Shown here piece after piece: positions 6,692 through 14,595 of a DNA stretch of 64,000 nucleotides. The position numbers and the translations under genes are program-made. The notes under the pieces were generated by a model that was given only the letters and a program-made list of their open reading frames with translations, was not told the DNA's origin and searched no databases. Every line of letters starts with the position of its first letter. Position 1 is the first letter of the stretch. Origin of the DNA: Gemmata sp051859125 (GTDB lineage: Bacteria > Planctomycetota > Planctomycetia > Gemmatales > Gemmataceae). The stretch lies in the NCBI RefSeq assembly GCF_051859125.1, contig NZ_JBHYGG010000035.1:1-64000 (forward strand), read 5' to 3'.

Positions 6692-9241
6692 ATGCCGCGA
6701 ATCCTCCTCGCCAGCCTCGCCGCGTTGGCCGGCTGGGCCGCCCCAACGGCCGCACAGCCCGCGAAGGGGACGGGGTACGCCGAGAAGCCGACGCCGGAAC
6801 AACTTGCGTTCTTCGAGAAGAAGATCCGGCCCGTCCTCGTCGAGAGCTGCTACAAGTGCCACTCGGCCGAGGCCGAGAAGCTGAAGGGCGAGCTGTCGCT
6901 CGACACCCGCGAGGGCGTGCGAAAGGGCGGCGCGACCGGCCCGAGCATCGTTCCGGGGAACCCCGAGAAGAGCTTGCTCATCAAGGGCATCCGCCACAAG
7001 GACGCCGACACCGCGATGCCCCCGAAGGGGAAGCTCCCCGACGCGGTGATCGCCGACTTCGAGGCGTGGGTGAAGATGGGCGCGCCCGACCCCCGCGACG
7101 GCAAGGCGGTCGCCACCGCCCCGAAGTACGTCGTGGACGTCGAGAAGGGCCGCTCGTTCTGGGCGTTCGTTCCGCCCCGGGCCGCTCCGGTGCCGCAGGT
7201 CGCCAACCCGAAGTTCGAAATCCGCACCGAGATCGACGCCTTCCTCGCGGCCGCATGGGACAAGAAGGGCATCAAGCCGGTCGGCGACGCCGACAAGCGG
7301 ACGCTGATCCGCCGCGTCACCCTCGACCTGACCGGCCTGCCGCCGACCTCCGACGAGGTCGAGGCGTTCGCCGCCGACACCAGCGCGAAGGAGTTCGAGA
7401 AGGTCGTGGACCGGCTCCTCGCGTCGCCGCGGTTCGGCGAGCGCTGGGGGCGGCACTGGCTCGACCTCGCCCGGTACGCCGAGAGCACCGGCAAGACCGC
7501 CAACTTCAACTACCCGCACGCCTGGAGGTACCGCGACTACGTCATCGCCGCGTTCAACGCCGACAAGCCTTACGACCAGTTCATCAAGGAACAACTCGCC
7601 GGCGACCTGATGCCGAGCGCCGACCCGAAGGTGAGGGCCGAGCGGCTCGTCGCCACCGGGTTCCTCGCCATCGGCCCGAAGGCGCTCAACGAGAACAACG
7701 GGTTGCAGTTCGAACTCGACGTGGTGGACGAGCAGATCGACGTGACCACGCAAGCGTTACTCGGCATCACGGCAGCATGCGCCCGGTGCCACGACCACAA
7801 GTTCGACCCGATCCCCACCAAGGACTATTACGCCCTCGCGGGCATCTTCCGCAGCACCGAGACGTGCTACGGCACGGTGCGGTTCGTTCAGAGCCAGCGG
7901 CCGAGCCCGCTCCTGCAACTCCCCGCGGAATCCGCCCCGAGCGCGGTCGCCAGGAATCTCACGGCCGAGCAACGCGCGGCGCTCGAAAAAGAGATCGCCG
8001 ACCTCAAGAAGCGCATCGCCGAGAGCACCGACAGGCTCGCGAACATCCTCCCCTCGGCGCAGCTCGCGCTGGCCCAGAGCAAGCTCGACGGCTACACCGC
8101 CGACGGCACGCCGAAGCTCCAGGCGATGGGCGTCCGCGACAAGCCGGGCCGCGCCGGCGGCGGGTTCGGGGCGGGCGGGTTCGGCCCCAAGGGCGGGTTC
8201 GGGATGCGGGGGGCCGGCAGCCGCACGATCGACGACAGCCCGGTCTACAACCGCGGCGAACCGGACCAGCCGACCGCCGAGAAGGTGCCCCGCGGCACGC
8301 TCCAGGTGATGTCGAAGTCGCCGCTCAAGGTGAAGTCCGGCAGCGGGCGGCTCGAACTCGCCGAGTGGATCGCGAGCCGCGACAACCCGCTCACCGCCCG
8401 CGTCATGGTGAACCGCGTGTGGATGCACCTGTTCGGCCGCGGCATCGTCCCGACCGCCGACAACTTCGGTGCGGCCGGCCAGCCGCCGACGAACCCCGAG
8501 TTGCTAGACCACCTCGCGATCGGCTTCATGGACGGCGGCTGGAGCGTGAAGACTCTCGTCAAGCGCGTTGTGATGAGCCACGCCTACCAACTCGACTCCA
8601 AGTTCGACAAGGCCGCGTTCGAGGCCGACCCCGATAACGCGCTGGTGTGGCGCATGTCGCCGCGGCGGCTCGATGCCGAGAGCCTGCGCGACTCCATGCT
8701 CGCCGTGAGCGGGCAACTCGACGCGACCCCGCCGGTCGGCTCGGTGGTCGCCCGTGCCGGCGAGGGGCCGACGGGCCGGCAGCGGCTCGGCGGCGACCAG
8801 ATCGCGACCGCGATCAACGACCCGCGGAACGCGCACCGCTCGGTGTACCTGCCGATCGTCCGCGACAACCTGCCGGAGGCGCTGGCGTTGTTCGACGCCC
8901 CGGACCCGAGCCTCATCACCGCCGACCGCCCGACGACCACGGTGCCGTCGCAGGGGTTGTTCCTCCTGAACAACCCGTTCGTGCTGCGGTCGGCCGACGC
9001 CGCGGCCGAGAAGCTTCTGAAGTCCACGACGACCGACACCGAGCGCATCCGGGCCGCGTACCTGAACTTCTACGGCCGCCCGCCCGGCGAGAAGGAGCTG
9101 GCGACCGCCGAGAAGTTCCTGCACGGGTTCCAGGCCAAGCTCGCGAAGGACCGCGTCCCGGCCGCACGCCAGGAGCGCGAGACGTGGGCCGCGTTCTGCC
9201 AGGCGCTCTTCGCGAGCGCCGAGTTCCAGTACCGCAAGTGA
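6692..9241 (+). CDS. Secreted PSCyt1-DUF1549-DUF1553 (PSD1) c-type cytochrome protein
   Basis: A planctomycete hallmark protein of 849 residues. A signal peptide (about 1-21, ending PTAAQ) leads into a PSCyt1 domain whose CYKCH (Cys53, Cys56, His57) should bind haem c. The DUF1549 domain follows (about 185-390), containing a second CxxCH (Cys363, Cys366, His367: CARCHDHKFDPI). DUF1553 occupies about 560-830 (RLELAEWIASRDNPLTARVM; SQGLFLLNNP). A Gly/Phe/Ala-rich linker lies near 488-515. The family is always near DUF1501 genes, as here, and is thought to act outside the cytoplasmic membrane, possibly on polysaccharides. The biochemical role is not established. Confidence 0.9.
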   Translation: MPRILLASLAALAGWAAPTAAQPAKGTGYAEKPTPEQLAFFEKKIRPVLVESCYKCHSAEAEKLKGELSLDTREGVRKGGATGPSIVPGNPEKSLLIKGIRHKDADTAMPPKGKLPDAVIADFEAWVKMGAPDPRDGKAVATAPKYVVDVEKGRSFWAFVPPRAAPVPQVANPKFEIRTEIDAFLAAAWDKKGIKPVGDADKRTLIRRVTLDLTGLPPTSDEVEAFAADTSAKEFEKVVDRLLASPRFGERWGRHWLDLARYAESTGKTANFNYPHAWRYRDYVIAAFNADKPYDQFIKEQLAGDLMPSADPKVRAERLVATGFLAIGPKALNENNGLQFELDVVDEQIDVTTQALLGITAACARCHDHKFDPIPTKDYYALAGIFRSTETCYGTVRFVQSQRPSPLLQLPAESAPSAVARNLTAEQRAALEKEIADLKKRIAESTDRLANILPSAQLALAQSKLDGYTADGTPKLQAMGVRDKPGRAGGGFGAGGFGPKGGFGMRGAGSRTIDDSPVYNRGEPDQPTAEKVPRGTLQVMSKSPLKVKSGSGRLELAEWIASRDNPLTARVMVNRVWMHLFGRGIVPTADNFGAAGQPPTNPELLDHLAIGFMDGGWSVKTLVKRVVMSHAYQLDSKFDKAAFEADPDNALVWRMSPRRLDAESLRDSMLAVSGQLDATPPVGSVVARAGEGPTGRQRLGGDQIATAINDPRNAHRSVYLPIVRDNLPEALALFDAPDPSLITADRPTTTVPSQGLFLLNNPFVLRSADAAAEKLLKSTTTDTERIRAAYLNFYGRPPGEKELATAEKFLHGFQAKLAKDRVPAARQERETWAAFCQALFASAEFQYRK

Positions 9242-9274
9242 CCGCCCGCCAACACCCCGCACACGGAGCCCGCG

Positions 9275-10726
9275 ATGTTCACTCGCCGCCAGTTGTTGAA
9301 ATCGACGTCGTCCGGGTTCGGGTACCTCGCGTTCGCGGCGCTGGCCCAGGAGCAGGCCGCCCGGGGAACTCCGGTCGCTGACGCTCCCGGCTCGCCAAGC
9401 GCCCCGAACCCGCTGTCACCGAAGAAGCCGCACTTCCCCGCGAAGGCGAAGCGGGTCATCTTCCTGTGCATGGAGGGTGCGCCGAGCCACGTCGACACGT
9501 TCGACTACAAGCCGAAGCTCACCGCCGACGACGGCAAGGCGGCCCCGGCGCGCCGCGGGGTGTTCGGCGGCGGCAAGCTCATGGGGTCGCCGTTCAAGTT
9601 CGAGAAGCGCGGCGAGAGCGGGCTGTGGATCAGCGACCTGTTCCCGGAACTCGCGAAGCACGCCGACAAGCTGTGCCTGCTCAACGGCATGCACACCGAC
9701 CTGCCGAACCACCCGCAGGCGTTCCTCCAGATGCACTGCGGCATCTTCCAGTTTCCGAGGCCGAGCCTCGGGGCGTGGGCGCTGTACGGGCTGGGCACTG
9801 AGAACGCGAACCTGCCCGGGTTCGTCACCATCGGCCCGCCGCAGAACAACGGCGGCCCGGCGAACTACGGCGCGTCGTTCCTCCCGGCGATGTACCAGGG
9901 CACGAAGATCGGCCGCGGGGGCTTCGGGGGCGCAAGCAACCCGCAGGTGAGCAACCTCAAGAACCCGAAGCTGACGCCGGGTGCCCAGCGCGAGCAACTC
10001 GACTTCGTGCAGTCGCTCAACCAGAACGCGCTCGAGGCCGGCGGCGAGAACCCCGAGATCGAGGGGCTCATCTCCTCCTACGAGCTGGCGTTCCGCATGC
10101 AGGGCGAACTCCCGAAGTTGCTCGACACGAGCACCGAGACCGCCGCGACGCTCAAGCTCTACGGCATCGAGGGCGGGCGCGGTGGGGGCGGGATGGGCGG
10201 CGGCTTCGGGCCGCGCGGCGGCGGAGCGGGCGGCTTCGGCCAGCAGTGCCTCCTCGCCCGGCGGCTGGTCGAGGCCGGGGTGCGGTTCGTCGAGCTGGCG
10301 ATGCCCGGGTGGGACCACCACCGCAACCTCAAGGACGCGCTCACGAACAGTTGCACCGCGATCGACAAGCCGATCGCCGGGCTGCTCGAAGACCTCAAGC
10401 GCAAGGACATGCTGAAGGACACGCTCGTGATCTGGGGCGGCGAGTTCGGCCGCACCCCGTCGGGCCAGGGCGACGGCCGCGACCACAACGCCCGCGGCTA
10501 CACGATGTGGATGGCCGGCGGCGGCGTGAAGGGCGGGTTCGCCCACGGCCGCACCGACGACTACGGCTTCGAGGCGGTCGACGGCAAGGTCCACGTCCAC
10601 GACTGGCACGCGACCGTGCTGCACCTGCTCGGCCTGGACCACGAGAAGCTGACCTACCGCCACGCCGGCCGCGAGATGCGGCTCACCGACACGAAGGGGA
10701 ACGTCGTCAAGGAAGTCGTGGCGTGA
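9275..10726 (+). CDS. DUF1501 secreted protein (alkaline phosphatase/sulfatase-like fold)
   Basis: A 483-residue DUF1501 protein, partner of the preceding PSD1 gene (33-base gap). The N-terminus MFTRRQLLKSTSSGFG resembles a twin-arginine signal. The mature domain begins near KRVIFLCMEGAPSHVDTFDYKP, and conserved sulfatase-superfamily features follow (GGEFGRTPSGQGDGRDHN near 388-405, then HDWHATVLHLLGLDHEKL). Residues about 30-41 are encoded by half of a family C palindrome, so the segment between signal and domain is repeat-derived. Gly-rich stretches (GGRGGGGMGGGFG) lie near 295-320. The substrate is unknown. Confidence 0.9.
   Translation: MFTRRQLLKSTSSGFGYLAFAALAQEQAARGTPVADAPGSPSAPNPLSPKKPHFPAKAKRVIFLCMEGAPSHVDTFDYKPKLTADDGKAAPARRGVFGGGKLMGSPFKFEKRGESGLWISDLFPELAKHADKLCLLNGMHTDLPNHPQAFLQMHCGIFQFPRPSLGAWALYGLGTENANLPGFVTIGPPQNNGGPANYGASFLPAMYQGTKIGRGGFGGASNPQVSNLKNPKLTPGAQREQLDFVQSLNQNALEAGGENPEIEGLISSYELAFRMQGELPKLLDTSTETAATLKLYGIEGGRGGGGMGGGFGPRGGGAGGFGQQCLLARRLVEAGVRFVELAMPGWDHHRNLKDALTNSCTAIDKPIAGLLEDLKRKDMLKDTLVIWGGEFGRTPSGQGDGRDHNARGYTMWMAGGGVKGGFAHGRTDDYGFEAVDGKVHVHDWHATVLHLLGLDHEKLTYRHAGREMRLTDTKGNVVKEVVA
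9364..9397. repeat. Half of a family C palindrome inside the DUF1501 gene
   Basis: The 34 bases match the right arm of the intergenic element at 10764-10800 with only one or two differences (GGAACTCCGGTCGCTGACGC then TCCCGGCTCGCCA). The complementary left arm is absent. The frame is maintained. Confidence 0.8.
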
Positions 10727-10731
10727 AGTCG

Positions 10732-10804
10732 CCTGGCGAGCCGGGCGCGTCAGCGACCGGAGGGTTCAAGGAACTCCGGTCGCTAACGCTCCCGGCTCGC
10801 CAGG
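10732..10804. repeat. Palindrome, family C
   Basis: CCTGGCGAGCCGGGCGCGTC (10732 on) pairs with sequence ending GCTCGCCAGG at 10804, with a short AT-rich centre. It starts 6 bases after the DUF1501 stop codon and could serve as a transcript-end hairpin. Confidence 0.88.
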
Positions 10805-10879
10805 TGCCTGAAACATCCCGTACCGCCCGCGGGTATCACTTCTCACCTCGCGCCCCCGGCCTTCAGCGGAACCCGTCAA

Positions 10880-12697
10880 ATGCGATTGCTCGCACTCGTG
10901 CTCACGGTCTCGGTTGGTGTCGCGGCGGCCCAGGAGCCGGCGAAGAGGAACCCGTTCCGCGACGGCTCGGGCTCCGGCACGCCCGAAACACCCGCCGCGA
11001 CGCCGGCCGCCAAGCCCGACCCCGTGAAGAACGCCCCGCGGGTACTGCGGGCCGCCGAGGCCGGTGTCGGCAAGTTCGTCGCCGACGTCGCGTTCACCGA
11101 CCTCGCCGGGAAGAGCGGCAAGCTCTCGGACCTCAAGGCGGCGAAGCTCACCGTCGTCGCGTTTACCAACACGACGTGCCCGCTCTGCAAGAAGTACGCT
11201 CCTTCGCTGGCCCGCATCGAGAAGGAGTACGCCGCGAAGGGCGTCGCGTTCCTGTTCGTGAATCCGACCGCCACCGACAAGCCCGACGGCTCCGCGTTCG
11301 CCGGCCGGTACGCCCACGACACTGACGGCAAACTCACCGCCGCGCTGGGCGCGACATCCACCACGGAGGTAGTCGTGCTCGACGCGGCCCGCACGGTCGT
11401 GTACCGCGGCGCGATCGACGACCAGTACGGTCTCGGCTACGCCCTCGACGCCCCGCGGAACAGGTACCTCGTGGCTGCCCTCGACGAGGCGCTCGCCGGG
11501 AAGCCGCCCGCGATCGTGGCGACCACCGCCCCGGGTTGCGCCCTCGACGCCGACGCGGCCAGGACTCCGGCAGTTGCCCTGACTTACCACGCCCGCATCG
11601 AGCGCATCGTGCAGGCGAACTGCGTCGAGTGCCACCGCACCGGCGGCGTCGGCCCGTTCTCGCTGGACACCTACGACGATGTCGTCGCGAACAAGGGAGC
11701 GATCAAGAAGGTGGTCGAGAACGGCACCATGCCGCCGTGGTTCGCCGCGAGCGCGAAGACCACGCACTCGCCGTTCGCCAACGACCGCAGCTTGACCGAC
11801 GCCGACAAGAAGGACCTGCTCGCGTTCCTGGGCGGCGATCTGAAGAAGGGCGACCCGGCCGACGCCCCCCTGCCCCGCAAGTACGAATCCGGTTGGCTCA
11901 TCGGGAAGCCCGACGCGACGTTCCAGTTGCCGAAGCCGGTCGCGGTCAAGGCCGAGGGGGTGATGGGGTACCAGCACATCAAGGTCGAGACGGACTTCGA
12001 AGAGGACCGCTGGGTGCAGGCGCTCGAGGTGCAACCGACGGCCCGGGAGGTGACGCACCACGTCCTCGTGTTCGCGACGGCCAAGGGGGCGCGGCTCGGG
12101 GCCGAGGCGGCCGGGTTCTTTGCCGTGTACGTCCCGGGGAACAACTCGCTCGTCTACCCCGACGGGTACGCGAAGAAGCTCCCCAAGGGCGCGACGCTCC
12201 ACTTCCAGATGCACTACACGCCCAACGGCAAGGCCACCACCGACCAGACGAAGCTCGGGCTGATCTTCGCCAAGCAAGCGCCGCGGCACGAGGTCCACGT
12301 CGCGGGCATCGCGAACCACAGTTTCCAGATCCCGCCCGGCGAGGGGAACCACCGCGTGGAGGCGAAGATCCCGGTGCCGTTCGACGCGAAGGTGCTGGCG
12401 CTGTTCCCGCACGCCCACCTGCGGGGCAAGGCCGCAAAGTACGAGTTGAAGACGCCCGACGGGAAGACCAGCACCATCCTCGACGTGCCGCACTACGACT
12501 TCAACTGGCAGCTCCAGTACCGGTTCGCCGACCCGGTGACCGCACCCCGCGGCAGCTCGCTGATTTACACCGCGTGGTACGACAACAGCGACAAGAACCC
12601 GGCGAACCCCGACCCGAAGAAGACCGTCCGCTGGGGTCCGCAGACCTACGAGGAGATGCACCTCGGGTACGTCGAGTTCGTGCTCGACCGAAAGTAG
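10880..12697 (+). CDS. Secreted thioredoxin/redoxin - cytochrome c - copper type II monooxygenase-like fusion
   Basis: A three-part extracytoplasmic protein of 605 residues. A signal peptide (1-18) precedes a redoxin domain (about 63-210) with Cys100-Pro-Leu-Cys103 in VVAFTNTTCPLCKKY. A haem-binding segment has Cys248-Val-Glu-Cys251-His252, followed by GTMPPWFA as in planctomycete haem proteins. The C-terminal 300 residues resemble the PHM/dopamine-hydroxylase fold, with candidate copper ligands in THHVLVFA, LHFQMHYTP and FPHAHLRG. The likely role is redox chemistry at the outer face of the membrane, but neither substrate nor partner can be inferred. It follows the DUF1501 gene on the same strand, separated by a palindrome. 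Confidence 0.8.
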   Translation: MRLLALVLTVSVGVAAAQEPAKRNPFRDGSGSGTPETPAATPAAKPDPVKNAPRVLRAAEAGVGKFVADVAFTDLAGKSGKLSDLKAAKLTVVAFTNTTCPLCKKYAPSLARIEKEYAAKGVAFLFVNPTATDKPDGSAFAGRYAHDTDGKLTAALGATSTTEVVVLDAARTVVYRGAIDDQYGLGYALDAPRNRYLVAALDEALAGKPPAIVATTAPGCALDADAARTPAVALTYHARIERIVQANCVECHRTGGVGPFSLDTYDDVVANKGAIKKVVENGTMPPWFAASAKTTHSPFANDRSLTDADKKDLLAFLGGDLKKGDPADAPLPRKYESGWLIGKPDATFQLPKPVAVKAEGVMGYQHIKVETDFEEDRWVQALEVQPTAREVTHHVLVFATAKGARLGAEAAGFFAVYVPGNNSLVYPDGYAKKLPKGATLHFQMHYTPNGKATTDQTKLGLIFAKQAPRHEVHVAGIANHSFQIPPGEGNHRVEAKIPVPFDAKVLALFPHAHLRGKAAKYELKTPDGKTSTILDVPHYDFNWQLQYRFADPVTAPRGSSLIYTAWYDNSDKNPANPDPKKTVRWGPQTYEEMHLGYVEFVLDRK

Positions 12698-12702
12698 CGG
12701 AA

Positions 12703-12838
12703 TCAAGCGATGGGACGCGGATGAAAGGCGGGGTCAAGAGGATCAGACGAGACCGTGTTTCAAGGAACGGGTTTCCTGCTGATCGGTCTTCAATCCTGCC
12801 TTTCATCCACGTCCTCCGCGTGCCATTGCTTCGCTTGA
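12703..12838. repeat. Imperfect palindrome, family N
   Basis: Left sequence CAAGCGATGG, GACGCGGATGAAAGG and right sequence CCTTTCATCC... CCATTGCTTCGCTTG are inverted copies, with eight or nine extra bases in the right arm. It occupies the gap between the convergent redoxin-fusion and TPP-domain genes. Confidence 0.7.
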
Positions 12839-12847
12839 GTGCTCCCA

Positions 12848-13330
12848 TCACTCCGCCCACAGTAACACGCCCGCCGCGTCGCTCTCGGCCAGTTCCCGCA
12901 GCGCCGCGGTCAGCTCGGCCTCGCTGCCCGACGCCGGGTCGAACTCGCGGTGCGGCAGCTCCCAGGCTGCGACGAGTTTCTCGGCGAAGTGCGGGCAGTT
13001 GTCCGCACTCTTTCCCGCACGACTCGCCCGCAGGCTCCGCACTCCGACGATCATCTTCAGCGGCAGCTTCATGTCGTGAGCGACGTTCCGCACCGCGTCG
13101 CCGGCCTCGAAGAACCCCGTGCATTGCACCGCGACCAGCGGCCGCGCGCCGCCGAGCATCAGCCCGGCCGCGACCCCCACCGCCTCGCCCTCGCGGGTCA
13201 CGCGGATCGGGGCGAGCGTCGAGCCGGCCAGAGCGGGTTCCCACGTCCCCAGGTGGCTGTCGGGGATCCAAACGAGGTGCGTGAACCCGGCGGCTTCCAG
13301 GGCGGCAACGACCGCTGTCGGCGCGATCAT
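12848..13330 (-). CDS. Thiamine-pyrophosphate decarboxylase N-terminal-type subunit (sulfopyruvate/phosphonopyruvate decarboxylase alpha-like)
   Basis: A 160-residue protein covering only the pyrimidine-binding half of a TPP enzyme. The segment VTREGEAVGVAAGLMLGGARPLVAVQ carries the conserved glutamate that activates thiamine, and FFEAGDAVRNVAHDMKLPLKMIVGVR is typical of ComD-like alpha subunits. The complementary pyrophosphate-binding subunit is not in this window. The ATG at 13330 has an ideal GGAGG six bases upstream; the longer frame has no homology and would run into a terminator. It is divergent from a 2-hydroxyacid dehydrogenase, so a 2-keto-acid metabolic theme is plausible but inferred. 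Confidence 0.72.
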   Translation of the reverse strand: MIAPTAVVAALEAAGFTHLVWIPDSHLGTWEPALAGSTLAPIRVTREGEAVGVAAGLMLGGARPLVAVQCTGFFEAGDAVRNVAHDMKLPLKMIVGVRSLRASRAGKSADNCPHFAEKLVAAWELPHREFDPASGSEAELTAALRELAESDAAGVLLWAE

Positions 13331-13370
13331 GGGGGCCTCCGGGGCGGGCGAAGTGCGAGAATCGGGCCGT

Positions 13371-13415
13371 AAAAAAACCCCACCGTTCTGAGGGGTTAAC
13401 CTCACAACGGTGGGG
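13371..13415 (-). terminator. Intrinsic terminator upstream of the TPP-domain gene (candidate attenuator)
   Basis: On the minus strand CCCCACCGTT-TGAGG pairs with CCTCA-AACGGTGGGG (13415-13378, one mismatch), then comes a run of seven T (13377-13371). It lies between a promoter-like sequence and the start of the TPP-domain gene, so transcription would stop about 40 bases before that gene unless relieved. Confidence 0.75.
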
Positions 13416-13444
13416 CCGGAACAGAGAAGAGGCCGGTTTCAAGC

Positions 13445-13476
13445 ACTATACTGTGCGGATGAGTGCGGGCTGTCAA
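13445..13476 (-). promoter_or_regulatory. Promoter-like sequence facing the terminator and TPP-domain gene
   Basis: On the minus strand a consensus TTGACA (13476-13471) is followed after 20 bases by TATAGT (13450-13445). The spacer is longer than the usual 17, so the match is imperfect; an alternative -10 (AGTATA) gives 18. A transcript from here would reach the terminator after roughly 65 bases. Confidence 0.4.
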
Positions 13477-13515
13477 TCGCACTTTACGGAGTTTTCCCCA
13501 ACCCGGTTCCACGTC

Positions 13516-14463
13516 ATGCATTCCAGCCCGCCGCCCCCGCGAGTGCTCGCCGACCTCCCGGTGTCCGAGGTCGTGATCGAGCTCCTCGCGGGCCGCGTCG
13601 AACTCGTGCCGTGGGATACCACGACCGATCGGATCGACGCCATTTACACCTACGGCCACCCGACCGTGGACGCCGCCCTGCTCGACCGCTGCCCCGGCGT
13701 GCGGGTGGTCAGCAACTTCGGCGTCGGGGTCGATCACATCGACGTGCGGGCCGCGACGCAGCGCGGCATCCCCGTCGGGAACACGCCCGGGGTCCTCGAC
13801 GGTGCGACGGCCGACCTCGCGTTCGCGCTGCTGCTCGCGGCCGGGCGGCGGCTCGTCGAGGGCGACCGCTACGCCCGCGGCCCGAACTTCCTGCGGTTCG
13901 ACCCGTCGCACATGCTCGGCCGCGAGATCCACGGGAGCACCATCGGGATCTTCGGCATGGGGCGGATAGGCCGGCAGGTCGCGCGGCGCGCCCGCGGGTT
14001 CGACATGACGGTACTGTACTGCAACCGGAACCGCAACGACGAGGCCGAGATCGCCCTCGGGGCGCGGTACGCCACGTGCGACGAGTTGCTGGCCCAGGCG
14101 GACTACGTCGTGCTGACCGTGCCATTAACGGCCGAGACCCGCGGGCTGATCGGCCGGGGGGAACTCGCGAAGATGAAGCGCACGGCGACGCTGGTGAACG
14201 TGGCCCGCGGGGCCGTGGTCGATCTGGACGCGGTCACCGAGGCGCTGGCGGCGAAGCGGATCCACGCGGCCGCGCTCGACGTGACCGACCCGGAGCCGCT
14301 GCCCCGCGGCCACCCGATCCTGGCGCTCGACAACCTCGTCGTCACCCCGCACCTCGGGAGCGCGACGGTCGAGACGCGGTACAAGATGGCGGAGATGTCG
14401 GTGGTGAACCTGTTCGCGGGGCTGGAGCGGCAGCCGCTCCCGTTCCGGGTCGGCGCGGGGTAA
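13516..14463 (+). CDS. D-2-hydroxyacid dehydrogenase (glyoxylate/hydroxypyruvate reductase type)
   Basis: NAD(P)-dependent dehydrogenase of 315 residues, interconverting a 2-keto acid and its D-2-hydroxy acid. The substrate loop has VVSNFGVGVDHID, and the nucleotide-binding Rossmann motif is GIFGMGRIGRQVA (about 147-159). Catalytic Arg is in NVARGAVVD, Glu in DVTDPEPLP, and His in TPHLGSAT. Glyoxylate, hydroxypyruvate and gluconate reductases share these motifs, so the substrate is not fixed by sequence. The ATG at 13516 is preferred over one at 13453, because the extra 21 residues are not conserved in the family. Confidence 0.87.
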   Translation: MHSSPPPPRVLADLPVSEVVIELLAGRVELVPWDTTTDRIDAIYTYGHPTVDAALLDRCPGVRVVSNFGVGVDHIDVRAATQRGIPVGNTPGVLDGATADLAFALLLAAGRRLVEGDRYARGPNFLRFDPSHMLGREIHGSTIGIFGMGRIGRQVARRARGFDMTVLYCNRNRNDEAEIALGARYATCDELLAQADYVVLTVPLTAETRGLIGRGELAKMKRTATLVNVARGAVVDLDAVTEALAAKRIHAAALDVTDPEPLPRGHPILALDNLVVTPHLGSATVETRYKMAEMSVVNLFAGLERQPLPFRVGAG

Positions 14464-14595
14464 CCGGGCCGCCGTCGTTCTTGCGTTCCGGCCCGTTCGG
14501 CAGTAACATCCGGGGGTATTCTTTATGTTCTCTCGGGACACCCATCTCGACGCCGGTGCCGACTCCCCCCGGTGGCGATTTCCCGGACCCACTCC

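Noticed and set aside
6345..6755. N-terminal extension of the radical SAM protein
   Set aside because: It translates the 20-bp tandem repeat and has no domain; ATG 6344 begins the family-like sequence.
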